Below are positions 36,626-46,275 of a stretch of 64,000 nt of DNA, in pieces. This DNA comes from an uncultured Clostridium sp. (GTDB lineage Bacteria; Bacillota; Clostridia; TANB77; CAG-508). The stretch's first letter is position 1. Every line of letters begins with the position of its first letter. The notes under the pieces are model-generated. The model was given only the letters and a program-made list of their open reading frames with translations, did not search any database and had not been told where the DNA came from. Location of the stretch: positions 12,251 through 76,250 of the forward strand of contig USNR01000001.1 of NCBI GenBank assembly GCA_900556135.1, read 5' to 3'. Both the position numbers and the translations under genes were made by a program.

Positions 36626-37615
36626 TTATCCATTGTTTTGTGTAAATTGTAGATTGAATTGAATATCTGTACCTGATGCTCCGTTTTCGCAGTCAACATC
36701 TTGTCCCTCTATCCACATATATACTCTAAACTTTGTTATACCTTTATTTAATGTAGTAAATGACTCATTTTGTGTAAATCCATTTACTGTTTTATATGCT
36801 GTTGTAACAGCCCCAAACTTATCAGCATCTGGTGTTGTTAATTGTTGAACTTTAACATCGTCAGCTGCAGTAAATTCTGCTTTTATTCCATTGTATGCCA
36901 ATTGATCTGCACCTGTTGTTTTTACATTTGTCAATCCATATGTATCTTGTGCATTTTTTGCACCAGCAGCTGTATGTGTATCATAGTTTGGTTCCCAAAT
37001 AGCAGATGTAGTTCCATTATTTAAACCTTGAATTGTAGCTAATCCTGAACCAGAATCTGTTGTACCTTCATTTATAAATGCAACACGTGCTGCATTTTGA
37101 AGACCTACGTCATTTGCTCCTTCCAAGAACTTAACCTGTGAAGTTGGTGTTATGTATATTGGTGTTTGTGCATCTACTCTTAAGAATAAATCAAACGCAA
37201 TATAATATCCAGTTGTTCCTGCTCTATCTGCTTGTTTTGTAGATGTTAAAACATAATCACCTGCTGTATTAGTTGATACTGTTCCATAGTACATATCTAA
37301 TTTTCCATCTGTAACTCCTCCAGCTGTAGATACTGGTGCTAATTCTGTTGGAACTTGGTTTGTATTTCCTGCATATGTAGTTGCAATATTTGCAATTAAG
37401 TCTGCATTTGATATTACAGATTTCCAGTTTGTTCCATCTGTTGAAATTTGTAAACCATTTGTTGCTTGTACGTTAACCTGGATTGGGCTAACTGTTACTG
37501 TTTGGTTTGCTGTAAACCATGCATAAGTTGATGAAATTAATAATACTGCTAATAATAAAAGCAATAATATTGATGATTTAAAACTTTTTGTTCTTCTTTT
37601 GCTTTGTTTTTTCAT
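36626..37615 (-). CDS. TasA/camelysin-like SipW-dependent secreted protein
   Basis: A 329-aa protein. The signal segment (~12-32, SSILLLLLLAVLLISSTYAWF) has the SxYAWF end typical of SipW-type signal peptides. The mature part is Thr/Asn/Gln/Ala-rich and beta-like, and ends FRVYMWIEGQDVDCENGASG. The WIEGxDxDC block recurs in the next gene. TasA homologues form biofilm fibres. RBS AAAAGGAG; its own promoter and terminator indicate a single-gene unit likely to be highly expressed. Confidence 0.75.
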   Translation of the reverse strand: MKKQSKRRTKSFKSSILLLLLLAVLLISSTYAWFTANQTVTVSPIQVNVQATNGLQISTDGTNWKSVISNADLIANIATTYAGNTNQVPTELAPVSTAGGVTDGKLDMYYGTVSTNTAGDYVLTSTKQADRAGTTGYYIAFDLFLRVDAQTPIYITPTSQVKFLEGANDVGLQNAARVAFINEGTTDSGSGLATIQGLNNGTTSAIWEPNYDTHTAAGAKNAQDTYGLTNVKTTGADQLAYNGIKAEFTAADDVKVQQLTTPDADKFGAVTTAYKTVNGFTQNESFTTLNKGITKFRVYMWIEGQDVDCENGASGTDIQFNLQFTQNNG

Positions 37616-37656
37616 ATCATAATTCTCCTTTTAATTTTATTTTTTAGCTTAATATA

Positions 37657-37685
37657 AAAATACCATAGCAACACTTTAAAGTCAA
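37657..37685 (-). promoter_or_regulatory. sigma-A promoter of the 36626 TasA-like gene
   Basis: On the minus strand TTGACT (37680-37685), 17 nt and TATTTT (37657-37662), ~40 nt upstream of the start. Confidence 0.6.
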
Positions 37686-37830
37686 TACATGTCGTTTATT
37701 TGTAACCTAACTGAAATACTGTAATATTTTGTAATATTTTTGTCACAATTTGTTATATTTTATATGTCTCTTTTGGTCAAAATTCTTTACATATATACTC
37801 TATTTTTATTTATCAATATTACACACAAAA

Positions 37831-37850
37831 GGACAGGGAAAGTCCCTGCC
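37831..37850 (-). terminator. terminator of the 37865 gene
   Basis: GGACAGGGA pairs with TCCCTGCC around a 3-nt loop (one wobble), followed by TTTTG on the minus strand. Confidence 0.7.
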
Positions 37851-37864
37851 CTAATTTTATTATA

Positions 37865-38641
37865 TTATTGCTTTATATGTTCTTCCGTAATATCCATATG
37901 CATTTTCATCATACCGCCAATTAACGCATCTACACAATCAGGATCGTCTCCTTCAATCCAAATAACTATTGTAAATTTATCTATGTCTCCTGCTTTAAAC
38001 TCAGCTCGTTGTTTTTCTACTATTGTGGTATCAGATAAAAACTTTTCTGTTCCGGTTTCTGCATTTCCTGTTGACTCATTTGCCTTTGCATATACTGTTT
38101 TTTCATCATTTCTATATAACATTACCCTTATTGCTCTATCAACATTTTTTACAACATCATCTACTTTTATTGAATACCAATAATTAATGGTATCTACTCC
38201 TTTGTTTTCTATATAAAAAGTATATGCTATATAATTGTCTCCATTATGAGTTCCTTCTCCTTCCTCATTTATATTGCTTGGCAACCAATTGATTGATATA
38301 TTATCTACAAATTCTAATTCATCAACTTTTAATATTTTCTTGGCATTTTTTTCTGATAAGTTTTCATACATTATGATACCAGACTTTTTTTCTAATGCGT
38401 CATCTAATGCTACTGTAAAAGCTCCTCCTTCATAAAACAATCTTAATAAAAAATATATTATAATTAAAAACAGTGTTATAATTAACAATCCTAATTTAAT
38501 AACTCTAATTTTTTGTTCTCTTTTTTTTAATTTTTCAGAACCTAATGTTACTCTTTCTTTATCTCCTGCTGTTATGGATTTTTTTATTTCATCTATCTTT
38601 GCTTGATTTTCATTTTCTTTATTTTCTTTTTTCTTAAACAT
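37865..38641 (-). CDS. membrane-anchored TasA-like protein
   Basis: A 258-aa protein with a charged cytoplasmic N-terminus (~1-48), one membrane helix (~49-70) and an extracytoplasmic beta-type domain. The C-terminal block FTIVIWIEGDDPDCVDALIG matches the WIEG motif of the 36626 protein. The long basic N-terminus suggests a retained anchor and not a cleaved subunit; it could root a fibre. A GTG at 38650 is in frame, but GAGGTG is spaced correctly for the ATG at 38641. Confidence 0.65.
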   Translation of the reverse strand: MFKKKENKENENQAKIDEIKKSITAGDKERVTLGSEKLKKREQKIRVIKLGLLIITLFLIIIYFLLRLFYEGGAFTVALDDALEKKSGIIMYENLSEKNAKKILKVDELEFVDNISINWLPSNINEEGEGTHNGDNYIAYTFYIENKGVDTINYWYSIKVDDVVKNVDRAIRVMLYRNDEKTVYAKANESTGNAETGTEKFLSDTTIVEKQRAEFKAGDIDKFTIVIWIEGDDPDCVDALIGGMMKMHMDITEEHIKQ

Positions 38642-38744
38642 TGTTGTCACCTCTCTTATTTTTCATATGTTTCATAAAATTCTTAAAAAGTATATCAGTA
38701 AATCGGAAAAAAATCAACACCTCAATCAAGTTTATACAAAACTA

Positions 38745-38773
38745 TTGTTGATTTTTCTTTTATATGCTACAAT
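38745..38773 (+). promoter_or_regulatory. plus-strand promoter of the 38805 gene
   Basis: TTGTTG (38745-38750), 17 nt and TACAAT (38768-38773), 31 nt before the ATG, in the divergent 38642-38804 gap. Confidence 0.6.
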
Positions 38774-38804
38774 AGTTTTAAATAGTAAGAAGAGAGGTAT
38801 ACTA

Positions 38805-39407
38805 ATGACAATTAACAAAAGATTTATTTTTTTAATTTTAGCGTGTATCTTTATATTGATATCCGCCTATTTTATTAGTACTATATATGGTAAATATTTA
38901 ACATCTGCTAATGGCACTGCTGTTATGCCAATATCAAGATGGAGCATTATTGTAAATAATCAGCAAATAAAAAATAATGCCGATATTACCAATGTAATTA
39001 CTCCAACTTTTCCTGGAAATGATTACATTGCTGCAAATATAATTGCACCTACTGCAACCGGATATTTCGATTTAGCTTTTGACTTTTCTGCTGTTGATGT
39101 TTCTTTTAAATACGAAATTTTAACTCAAGCTAGTGAGGATAGTGCCGTTTCAGATTTAGTTGCTACTGGATATTCTATAGATGATGGAGAGGTAATTTCT
39201 TTTACTAATTACAATGATCCTATTTCAAATACAATATCTATTTCAGACAACACTAAAACGCAAAACATTAGAGTTTATGTAATGTGGAATGATGATCCAG
39301 ATACTTCTAAAATGAACAATTTAGACGACACAGCTTCAACAACACTTGATGATAGTTCTGCTAAATTTAATGTAAAAGTTGCATTTACTCAAATAACTGG
39401 TAACTAG
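38805..39407 (+). CDS. TasA/camelysin-like secreted protein
   Basis: A 200-aa protein and the only clear plus-strand gene. The frame is open from 38667, but AGAGAGG precedes the ATG at 38805. A signal segment (~6-27) is followed by YGKYLTSANGTAVMPISRWS, IAPTATGYFDLAFD and VYVMWNDDPD. The 62199 protein shares the same blocks (ANGIITQKQANWIIKIN, IAPSITGDFYITID), so the two are paralogues 23 kb apart on opposite strands. Confidence 0.75.
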   Translation: MTINKRFIFLILACIFILISAYFISTIYGKYLTSANGTAVMPISRWSIIVNNQQIKNNADITNVITPTFPGNDYIAANIIAPTATGYFDLAFDFSAVDVSFKYEILTQASEDSAVSDLVATGYSIDDGEVISFTNYNDPISNTISISDNTKTQNIRVYVMWNDDPDTSKMNNLDDTASTTLDDSSAKFNVKVAFTQITGN

Positions 39408-39420
39408 AATAATACTAGAA

Positions 39421-39449
39421 CAAGACTGAAAATTAAAAATTCAGTCTTG
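39421..39449. terminator. bidirectional terminator between convergent genes
   Basis: CAAGACTGAA pairs with TTCAGTCTTG; T-rich sequence lies on both sides. It serves the plus-strand TasA-like gene and the end of the minus-strand glycan locus. Confidence 0.75.
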
Positions 39450-39457
39450 CTCTATTT

Positions 39458-41905
39458 TTATATGTTTATTTTATTATCTAGTTCTTCTAGTAGTTTTTCT
39501 ATTTCTTCTTTATATTCTGGTACATTTGCTGAATCAAATCTTCCCTTTTCAAAATCCAACATATACTCTTTTTTACTTTCGAGTTCTGCTTTTGCATCTT
39601 TGTATATATCAATACCAAGTTTTTCTATTTCTTCGTCTTGTACACTCTTATTATAATTCAAAACCATATTTCCAAAACTCATCATTTGAGATAGTCTATC
39701 CATTTGATATTTATAATTGTATTTCTTTACATTTCTGGTCTTATAGAAATATTCTTGTATTTCTTTCAAACTACTTATGTCTTCGTGTTCGTTCAAGCAA
39801 TCACTAACATAACTAACAATGTCGTTAGCTAAAAAATCATATTCTGCAATATAATAAGCTTCTTTGCTAAATAAGTATTTATAATTTTTTATTCTAGTCT
39901 TTCTATCTGTGCTAGTTGTTATAATTCCTTTTCTCGCTTTTATATTAGCTGGGAATATCATGCTAACCTTTTCGTATATTTCCGCTTTTTCTTTCTTATT
40001 CTTGTTTTTCATTAATGAACTATTTCCATAATACATGCCATACGTTACATTATATAATAAAGTTATTAGAATAACAATGTATATAAAAATATTTAGTATT
40101 TTGCTTTTTCTTATTTTTTCACTTATATCTAGACGACCAGCATCTATAATTGCCAATCCGAAATATACAGTTAATAATATATAAAAGAACATCATACTGT
40201 AGTCAAAACACGAGTGGAACAACATACAGAATATTGCACAAATTACACTTATATTTAAAACATTGTTATCTTTTCTCATTAGAAGTAACCTTTTAATTAA
40301 TATAACAATAATTGTAACAAATATTCCAAAGCCTATAATTCCAAATTCTAATAATATTTGCAAAGGATAATTATGCACATCTGTACTAACATATGCATAA
40401 CTTTGAACCTCAAGGTACTTATATTTCCATCCATTTCCACCAATACCAAATATCCAATTACCATCTTGTTTTATAATATTTAGTGCATCTTTATAAAAAG
40501 TAGCTCTTTCCCATGCATTTTTTGTTTTCTTTCCCACGGCACTAAATCTTTCCATTACATTAGTTGGCAAATATTTATAATTTAATATTACTTCTTTATC
40601 ATCTAAAAATATTTTATTTATTTTTAGATATGAATTTTCATTATTATTTTTAGATTCAAACTCTATATTAATATAAGTTGTATATTCTGCTGTTGTTATT
40701 TCTACTTGCTTTTCACCTGAGAACTCTCCAAGTGATATTATAGTTCCCTGTGTAGAATCCATATATTTGTTTCTCTCTACAATATTAATACGATAGTCAT
40801 CATCTGTCTGTCCTTTTGATTCAATATCAAATCTTAATACATACTTACTATTTCCCTTGATACCATATATGGTCTTTTCTACTTTGCTGTAAGATGTAGC
40901 TTGGTTAAATACTTCCAATGGCTTAGAAATATTTTTTACACTAAAGAAATATATACATATTCCAATTAGTAATATACCAATAAATATCAAGACTTTTTTT
41001 ATATTTATTTTTTTTATCTTTTCTATATATTTTTCACATATCATGCACAATGTAACAGATATTAATTCGCTTGTTATTAATCCAACCCATATTCTATAAT
41101 ATTTCTCAGTTAATAATGTTTCATCATATAATTTGGCAAATAACATCCCGCATACTATCATAATAATTGCAATCGTTGGTAATTCCTTTTTCACTCTTTG
41201 TTCTTTATTGCTTATATAATATACAATTAGCATTATAGCAAAAGTTACATACATTATTCTACTATAAGTAAGTATCAATCCAGTTATCAATATTGATAAT
41301 TCTAGTAAGTATATGATTTTGGAACTTTTCTTCTCTGTAGAAAACAATTGACCAAATGTTAAAAAGATTGTTCCACCAATTAAGGTTGCTAATGCGTTAG
41401 GCGAAAAGAATAATGATTCCATTCTTGTTTGATTAGTATTTATATTGTCTAATATATTCACTGTCATTTTGTCAATTCCAATAAATATTAATATTATTGT
41501 TAATAGAATAATTACATTTATTAATACTTTTTTTGCTTTAGGTTGATCTACGCATAATTGTTTTATTATCACAAAAAATTCAAATAAAATAATATATTGA
41601 TTTAATATAAAAACTGCATCATTTATACAAACAGCTTTGTTAAATATAATCGGCAATGATGCTGTTATAGTTAGTCCCAATATACAAAGGTCTAGTTTAC
41701 TTTTAATAATTTTATCTTTTCTTATGATTTTTTTTATTGCAAATGCAATTCCTATTACGCTAATCACTATATATTGATACATCAAATTCTTATTACCTTT
41801 AGGTGCATATGTTATTGTAACTGCTGTATATATCAAAAATACTATCATTAAAATTGTTAATATATTCTTTTTAACTATATTAAATAATTTTTTTAATTTA
41901 TTCAT
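39458..41905 (-). CDS. O-antigen ligase/polymerase-like membrane protein
   Basis: An 815-aa protein with ~12 membrane helices. An extracytoplasmic beta-rich insert (~330-450) is followed by the Wzy_C/WaaL signature GIGGNGWKYKYLE ... DVHNYPLQILLEFGIIGFG, and a soluble C-terminal region (~625-815) that may be helical-repeat. It should polymerise or transfer lipid-linked glycan outside the membrane. Last gene of the ten-gene glycan operon; overlaps the ABC gene by 8 nt. Confidence 0.75.
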   Translation of the reverse strand: MNKLKKLFNIVKKNILTILMIVFLIYTAVTITYAPKGNKNLMYQYIVISVIGIAFAIKKIIRKDKIIKSKLDLCILGLTITASLPIIFNKAVCINDAVFILNQYIILFEFFVIIKQLCVDQPKAKKVLINVIILLTIILIFIGIDKMTVNILDNINTNQTRMESLFFSPNALATLIGGTIFLTFGQLFSTEKKSSKIIYLLELSILITGLILTYSRIMYVTFAIMLIVYYISNKEQRVKKELPTIAIIMIVCGMLFAKLYDETLLTEKYYRIWVGLITSELISVTLCMICEKYIEKIKKINIKKVLIFIGILLIGICIYFFSVKNISKPLEVFNQATSYSKVEKTIYGIKGNSKYVLRFDIESKGQTDDDYRINIVERNKYMDSTQGTIISLGEFSGEKQVEITTAEYTTYINIEFESKNNNENSYLKINKIFLDDKEVILNYKYLPTNVMERFSAVGKKTKNAWERATFYKDALNIIKQDGNWIFGIGGNGWKYKYLEVQSYAYVSTDVHNYPLQILLEFGIIGFGIFVTIIVILIKRLLLMRKDNNVLNISVICAIFCMLFHSCFDYSMMFFYILLTVYFGLAIIDAGRLDISEKIRKSKILNIFIYIVILITLLYNVTYGMYYGNSSLMKNKNKKEKAEIYEKVSMIFPANIKARKGIITTSTDRKTRIKNYKYLFSKEAYYIAEYDFLANDIVSYVSDCLNEHEDISSLKEIQEYFYKTRNVKKYNYKYQMDRLSQMMSFGNMVLNYNKSVQDEEIEKLGIDIYKDAKAELESKKEYMLDFEKGRFDSANVPEYKEEIEKLLEELDNKINI

Positions 41906-43550
41906 ATCTAGTTATCTCTCCGTTTTTCAAAATATATTTCTTCTCGAATTTCTCTATGTGCTTCAAATTATGTGTTACAACTACTATTGTGTGATTTTCT
42001 TCCAATCCTTCTAATAACTCAAACACAGAACTCTCCACACTTTCATCTAATGCACTAGTTGCTTCATCAAGTAAAATAATTTTACTCTTTTTCAATAATG
42101 CTCTTGCTATTGCTAATCTTTGTCTTTGTCCGCCACTTAAATTAACTCCATTTTCTCCTATCATTGTTTCATATTTTTCTGGTAACGATTCTATGTAATT
42201 ATGTAGTTCCACTTTTTTACATACTTCTCGAATTTCTTCTTCACTTGCATTTTGATTTGCCAAAAGTAAATTATCTTTAATGCTCATATTAAATATATAA
42301 AAATCTTGAGAAATCATTGCAATATTTTTTCTTAAATATTCTTCAGATAAATCACAAATATTTTTATCATCTATTTTTATTTTACCTTCATTTGTAGTGT
42401 ATGTTCTTGCAATTAGGTTTAATATTGTTGTTTTTCCGCTTCCATTTTCGCCAACTATTGCTATTTTCTCATTTGGTTCTATTTTAAAACTACAATTACT
42501 TAAAATATATCTATCCTCATATTTAAATTTAACATTCTCAAACTCAATTTTTCCCAAGCACTTATCATTGTCAAAATTTTCTTTTCTTGAACTTTCTTCA
42601 TACAAGTCAATAATTTCAAATATTCTACTACTAGACAAGTTAAATCTTGAAATCATGTCTAGTAAATCTGTAAAATTATCAACAAAACTAAATAGATTAA
42701 CTCTATACATAAATATAGTAACAAATTGTTCAACATCCATAAGGCCTTTTTGTATTAGATATATACTTGTAAGAACTACAAGTGCATTTGCTCCCCACTC
42801 AATTATTACAGTTAATTTCATATACAAATTAAATATAAAATCTGCTTTATACTGGCAATCTTCCACACTCTCAAAAGACTTTTGGGTTTTATCTGAAAAT
42901 TGCTTTTTTACATTTAATAATTTTATTTCTTTTATTCCATTAAGAATCTCGCTCCAAAGGCTAGTGCTTTTTTCTTCTTCCCTAAGATATTGATCCTTAT
43001 ATTTTCTTTTTATATTTACACCTTTTTTCCTGATGTATAAACTCAATAAAAATGACAACATATATATTGTTCCCAATATTGGGTTTAAATAGATAACATA
43101 TATAATAATTCCAATATTAGTAAATAATAGTAACACATCTTGCTTTATTGAATTGAATAAATCTGCAATAATATCTGGATCTTTGTTTATTCTTTGTATA
43201 AATTTTCCTTTTTGCTCTTTATTAAAAGATTTCATTTCCATCTGGAAAATACTTTTAGCTAAATTGTTTTTTATACTTACAATAAAATTTTTTCTTAAAT
43301 CATAAAACGATCTTGTACTTAATATTGTAATCAATAATTTTACGATTTGTAATACAGCTAGCAAAACGAGGCTAAGCAAAACGCCATTGTACTTTGCCTT
43401 TAACATTGATGTTATTATATTAGCTACAAGTGCTGGCGTAAAAATTGAAATTATTATTGTTAACGCACTAATCATTCCAATTATGATAATATTTTTCTTT
43501 TTAGCTACTTTCATATATCTTTTTAAATATTTAAGAAATTCTTTAGTCAT
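41898..43550 (-). CDS. ABC exporter (membrane plus ATPase domains)
   Basis: A 550-aa half-transporter. Six membrane helices occupy ~20-300; the ATPase domain has Walker A VGENGSGKTT, signature LSGGQRQRLA and Walker B IILLDEATSALDE. In this locus it most likely flips a lipid-linked glycan, as PglK does, but a peptide or lipid substrate cannot be excluded. Overlaps both neighbours by 8 nt. Confidence 0.8.
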   Translation of the reverse strand: MTKEFLKYLKRYMKVAKKKNIIIIGMISALTIIISIFTPALVANIITSMLKAKYNGVLLSLVLLAVLQIVKLLITILSTRSFYDLRKNFIVSIKNNLAKSIFQMEMKSFNKEQKGKFIQRINKDPDIIADLFNSIKQDVLLLFTNIGIIIYVIYLNPILGTIYMLSFLLSLYIRKKGVNIKRKYKDQYLREEEKSTSLWSEILNGIKEIKLLNVKKQFSDKTQKSFESVEDCQYKADFIFNLYMKLTVIIEWGANALVVLTSIYLIQKGLMDVEQFVTIFMYRVNLFSFVDNFTDLLDMISRFNLSSSRIFEIIDLYEESSRKENFDNDKCLGKIEFENVKFKYEDRYILSNCSFKIEPNEKIAIVGENGSGKTTILNLIARTYTTNEGKIKIDDKNICDLSEEYLRKNIAMISQDFYIFNMSIKDNLLLANQNASEEEIREVCKKVELHNYIESLPEKYETMIGENGVNLSGGQRQRLAIARALLKKSKIILLDEATSALDESVESSVFELLEGLEENHTIVVVTHNLKHIEKFEKKYILKNGEITRYE

Positions 43551-44388
43551 CAGTACTCCTTTTTACTACATTTTTTATTTTATTTTTAAAACATATCCAT
43601 ATACATTTAATAAGTGTTCTAATACCTATTCGTTCTCTTTGGCAATATTTAAATAACATATCTTCTATATCAATTTCATTCCATACAAAAGCCTTCTGCA
43701 TAACATCAATTATTGCCTCTGCATTATTAATTGTATCAACTTTAAAATTGATTCCCATATCAACAGAATCCAAAAAAGAATTTTGTCCTATTATTCCAAT
43801 ATGTTGCACATAGCTATTTTTGCTACAAAAAATTTGTGCTCCCGCTTCTCTTAATACATTACAATAAAAACCGTCAAATGGACTCTTTTCGGAATAGTAC
43901 TTATCTATAAATATCTTTACCGCTTCTTTTGAGATTATAGTTCCTGCAGATCCAACATCTTTTTTTATTACAAAATCTTCATTGAAATCTTCTATAATAG
44001 GATGTGTATGTGCATTAAAAAGTGAAAACACTACTATCTTCTTTTGACTTTCCAACTCATCTATCCCTTTTTTTATATGAAATAGTATATCTTTATTAAA
44101 CACTAAATCTGAATCTGCTATAAACAAATAATCGTTTTTGCTATTTGCAAAATCTGCTAACATTTTTCTTGTATTAAAATTTGCCCCAACATTCTTTTCA
44201 TTAACAATTATCTCTGATGCCATAGGATATTTTTGCTTTAAATAATTCTTATCAAATTCTGTACTGCAATCATCATAAATCTTCACATTCGCTTCTTCAA
44301 TTCCATTTATATCTCTAAATGAGCGTGATGCATATTCTAATATATCTTTTCTATTATATGTACATATTCCTACCATTAAATTCTTCAT
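43543..44388 (-). CDS. family 2 glycosyltransferase
   Basis: A 281-aa GT-A protein with the nucleotide-sugar region VGICTYNRKDIL, VKIYDDCSTEF and the metal motif FIADSDLVF. No membrane segment. Spaced 4 nt from the radical SAM gene and overlapping the ABC gene, so it is clearly in the operon. Donor and acceptor unknown. Confidence 0.75.
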   Translation of the reverse strand: MKNLMVGICTYNRKDILEYASRSFRDINGIEEANVKIYDDCSTEFDKNYLKQKYPMASEIIVNEKNVGANFNTRKMLADFANSKNDYLFIADSDLVFNKDILFHIKKGIDELESQKKIVVFSLFNAHTHPIIEDFNEDFVIKKDVGSAGTIISKEAVKIFIDKYYSEKSPFDGFYCNVLREAGAQIFCSKNSYVQHIGIIGQNSFLDSVDMGINFKVDTINNAEAIIDVMQKAFVWNEIDIEDMLFKYCQRERIGIRTLIKCIWICFKNKIKNVVKRSTDD

Positions 44389-44392
44389 TATT

Positions 44393-45280
44393 TTATATCC
44401 ATTCTTCTATTTTCTTTTGAGAAATCTCCCATTTTTTCGTTTCTCTTTTATCTATATTACAATACCTGCAAAAAGGAATTGGCTTTGCTAAGAAATTCAA
44501 TATTTCATCTTTATTTTGCGCTTTATATATGTCTATACCTTCATTTTCACTTAGTTTCAAATCACACTTAAAGTAATCAATAAATTGATGTATATGTGGT
44601 ACAGTTGAACAAGTATACATCTTGCCATGTTTTAAAGTATGACATGAATTTGCTAAATAACATCTGTAAAAGTTCTTTTCTATTTGTCCTCTTCCCTCTA
44701 AATCAAGAGGCAAATGATTGAAGGTTTCCACAGGCTGTTCACAGAAAAATCTAAAACTTACATTTTCTTTTTTGCATTTGCTTTTAATTGCTTCTATATC
44801 CAAATTTAATGGATATCTAGTTACAGTTAAATTTATTTTATTTTCCCTCAATGCTTTCCAAAAGTTTTCTTTCATGCTTAATATTAAAATTCCATTAGTA
44901 TCTATATCTATAGTTCCATTTGGAAAATATTTTCTAGTTATGTCGCAAAATTTTGCAATATCTGGATGTAATAATGGTTCTCCTCCCATTAATCTAATAA
45001 AGTTAACCTCTTTATTAAAAAGCTCTGATAATCTTTTACAATCTCTTTCATATTCATTAACATCTAAAAATCCCTCTTTTGCAACAGGACAAAAATGTGA
45101 ACAATATTTACAATTCAAGTTACAATGCTCCACTAGTTGTACTTCATAATCAAGCATCACCTTTGGTGTTTTTCTAACTTCAACTTCAATCATTTTTTCA
45201 ACAGCTAACTCACATAAATCTTCTCCCTTTTTATATGATGCAGGTATAATTTTCTTTAAAATCTTCTTTATTTTATTCAT
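44393..45280 (-). CDS. radical SAM enzyme of the glycan locus
   Basis: A 295-aa protein. The [4Fe-4S]-SAM motif is EHCNLNCKYCSHF (CxxxCxxC), followed by MGGEPLLHPD. C-terminal cysteines (CYLANSCHTL, CSTV, CRYCN) resemble an auxiliary cluster region. Similar enzymes occur in surface-polysaccharide loci next to glycosyltransferases; the reaction is unknown. I found no RiPP precursor nearby. Confidence 0.75.
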   Translation of the reverse strand: MNKIKKILKKIIPASYKKGEDLCELAVEKMIEVEVRKTPKVMLDYEVQLVEHCNLNCKYCSHFCPVAKEGFLDVNEYERDCKRLSELFNKEVNFIRLMGGEPLLHPDIAKFCDITRKYFPNGTIDIDTNGILILSMKENFWKALRENKINLTVTRYPLNLDIEAIKSKCKKENVSFRFFCEQPVETFNHLPLDLEGRGQIEKNFYRCYLANSCHTLKHGKMYTCSTVPHIHQFIDYFKCDLKLSENEGIDIYKAQNKDEILNFLAKPIPFCRYCNIDKRETKKWEISQKKIEEWI

Positions 45281-45306
45281 TATTGCTTTCCTTCCTTTTA
45301 TAATGA

Positions 45307-46275
45307 TTACTTTGCATTTCTATTACCATGTATTTTAAATAAAAACCAATACTTAATCTGATTAAAGAATATATAAAATATTTTTTTTAGTCCAGCCTTT
45401 CCTTCTCTTGCCATATCAATACACATCTCATCTATTGGTGATTCTTTTAAAACTTTATATGGGTCACTAACATATTCATCTACTAACTGATTATAATATG
45501 GAGTTTTCTTTGCGTACTGCCAAAAATATTTATTATATTCAGAATAAATATTCTTATATGGTTTTGTTACATATGAAAAATGTATTACTATTGGTTTTTG
45601 AGTAAATAACTCTCTATATTTCTTTTTATGTATTTTCCTTATAAACTTGGTATAGCAAGCTAAACTAGTTTGATAATTATACATTGGCTTTAATTCCTTC
45701 ATGTTTTCTTTACACACAATGTTTATTGCCGTTTGATCTGGAAATCTATACTGTGTATTAACTTTTAAATCATCTAACCACTTCTGCCTTATTTTCTGCT
45801 CTTCAAATTCTTTTGTATTAAATACCAATACTCCAGAATTATAATCTGTGTAAATTTCATTTGTATAATATGTGAAATCTCTTATCATCGCAATTGGCTT
45901 ATTTTCCAAATCTTCATTATATAACTTTGCTATATCATCAATTACAATTGTATCACAATCTAAATAAATTATTTTCTCATATTCTAATATTTGTGGAGCG
46001 TAATATCTGTAATACATTTCTATTGGATATTTTGATGTTTCGTATAATATATCAAAATCTAAATATTGTTCAACATTCACACATTTTACACAAATATTGC
46101 CTTTTGACATCATTTCTAATTTATCTATATTTTCTTTATTCAGTCTAGTGTGAAATATATAAATGTCATACAAATTTTCAGCTGTAGCATTGTCAATTAT
46201 TGATGAAATAGCTACACTACATAATGGTGCATAGTCATTATCGCATGAAAAAACTACTGGTATCTTTTTTTGCAT
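45307..46275 (-). CDS. family 8 glycosyltransferase
   Basis: A 322-aa enzyme resembling the general-stress/GspA-type GT8 family: IPVVFSCDNDYAPLCSVAISSI, the DxD motif in IIYLDCDTIVIDD, and FNTKEFEE, PDQTAINIV blocks. Transfers glucose or galactose type sugars with retention. The 22-nt overlap with the upstream gene shows co-translation. Confidence 0.85.
   Translation of the reverse strand: MQKKIPVVFSCDNDYAPLCSVAISSIIDNATAENLYDIYIFHTRLNKENIDKLEMMSKGNICVKCVNVEQYLDFDILYETSKYPIEMYYRYYAPQILEYEKIIYLDCDTIVIDDIAKLYNEDLENKPIAMIRDFTYYTNEIYTDYNSGVLVFNTKEFEEQKIRQKWLDDLKVNTQYRFPDQTAINIVCKENMKELKPMYNYQTSLACYTKFIRKIHKKKYRELFTQKPIVIHFSYVTKPYKNIYSEYNKYFWQYAKKTPYYNQLVDEYVSDPYKVLKESPIDEMCIDMAREGKAGLKKIFYIFFNQIKYWFLFKIHGNRNAK

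Noticed and set aside
41898..45280. A RiPP cluster (radical SAM plus ABC exporter)
   Set aside because: No precursor peptide is found and every other gene in the operon is a glycan enzyme.
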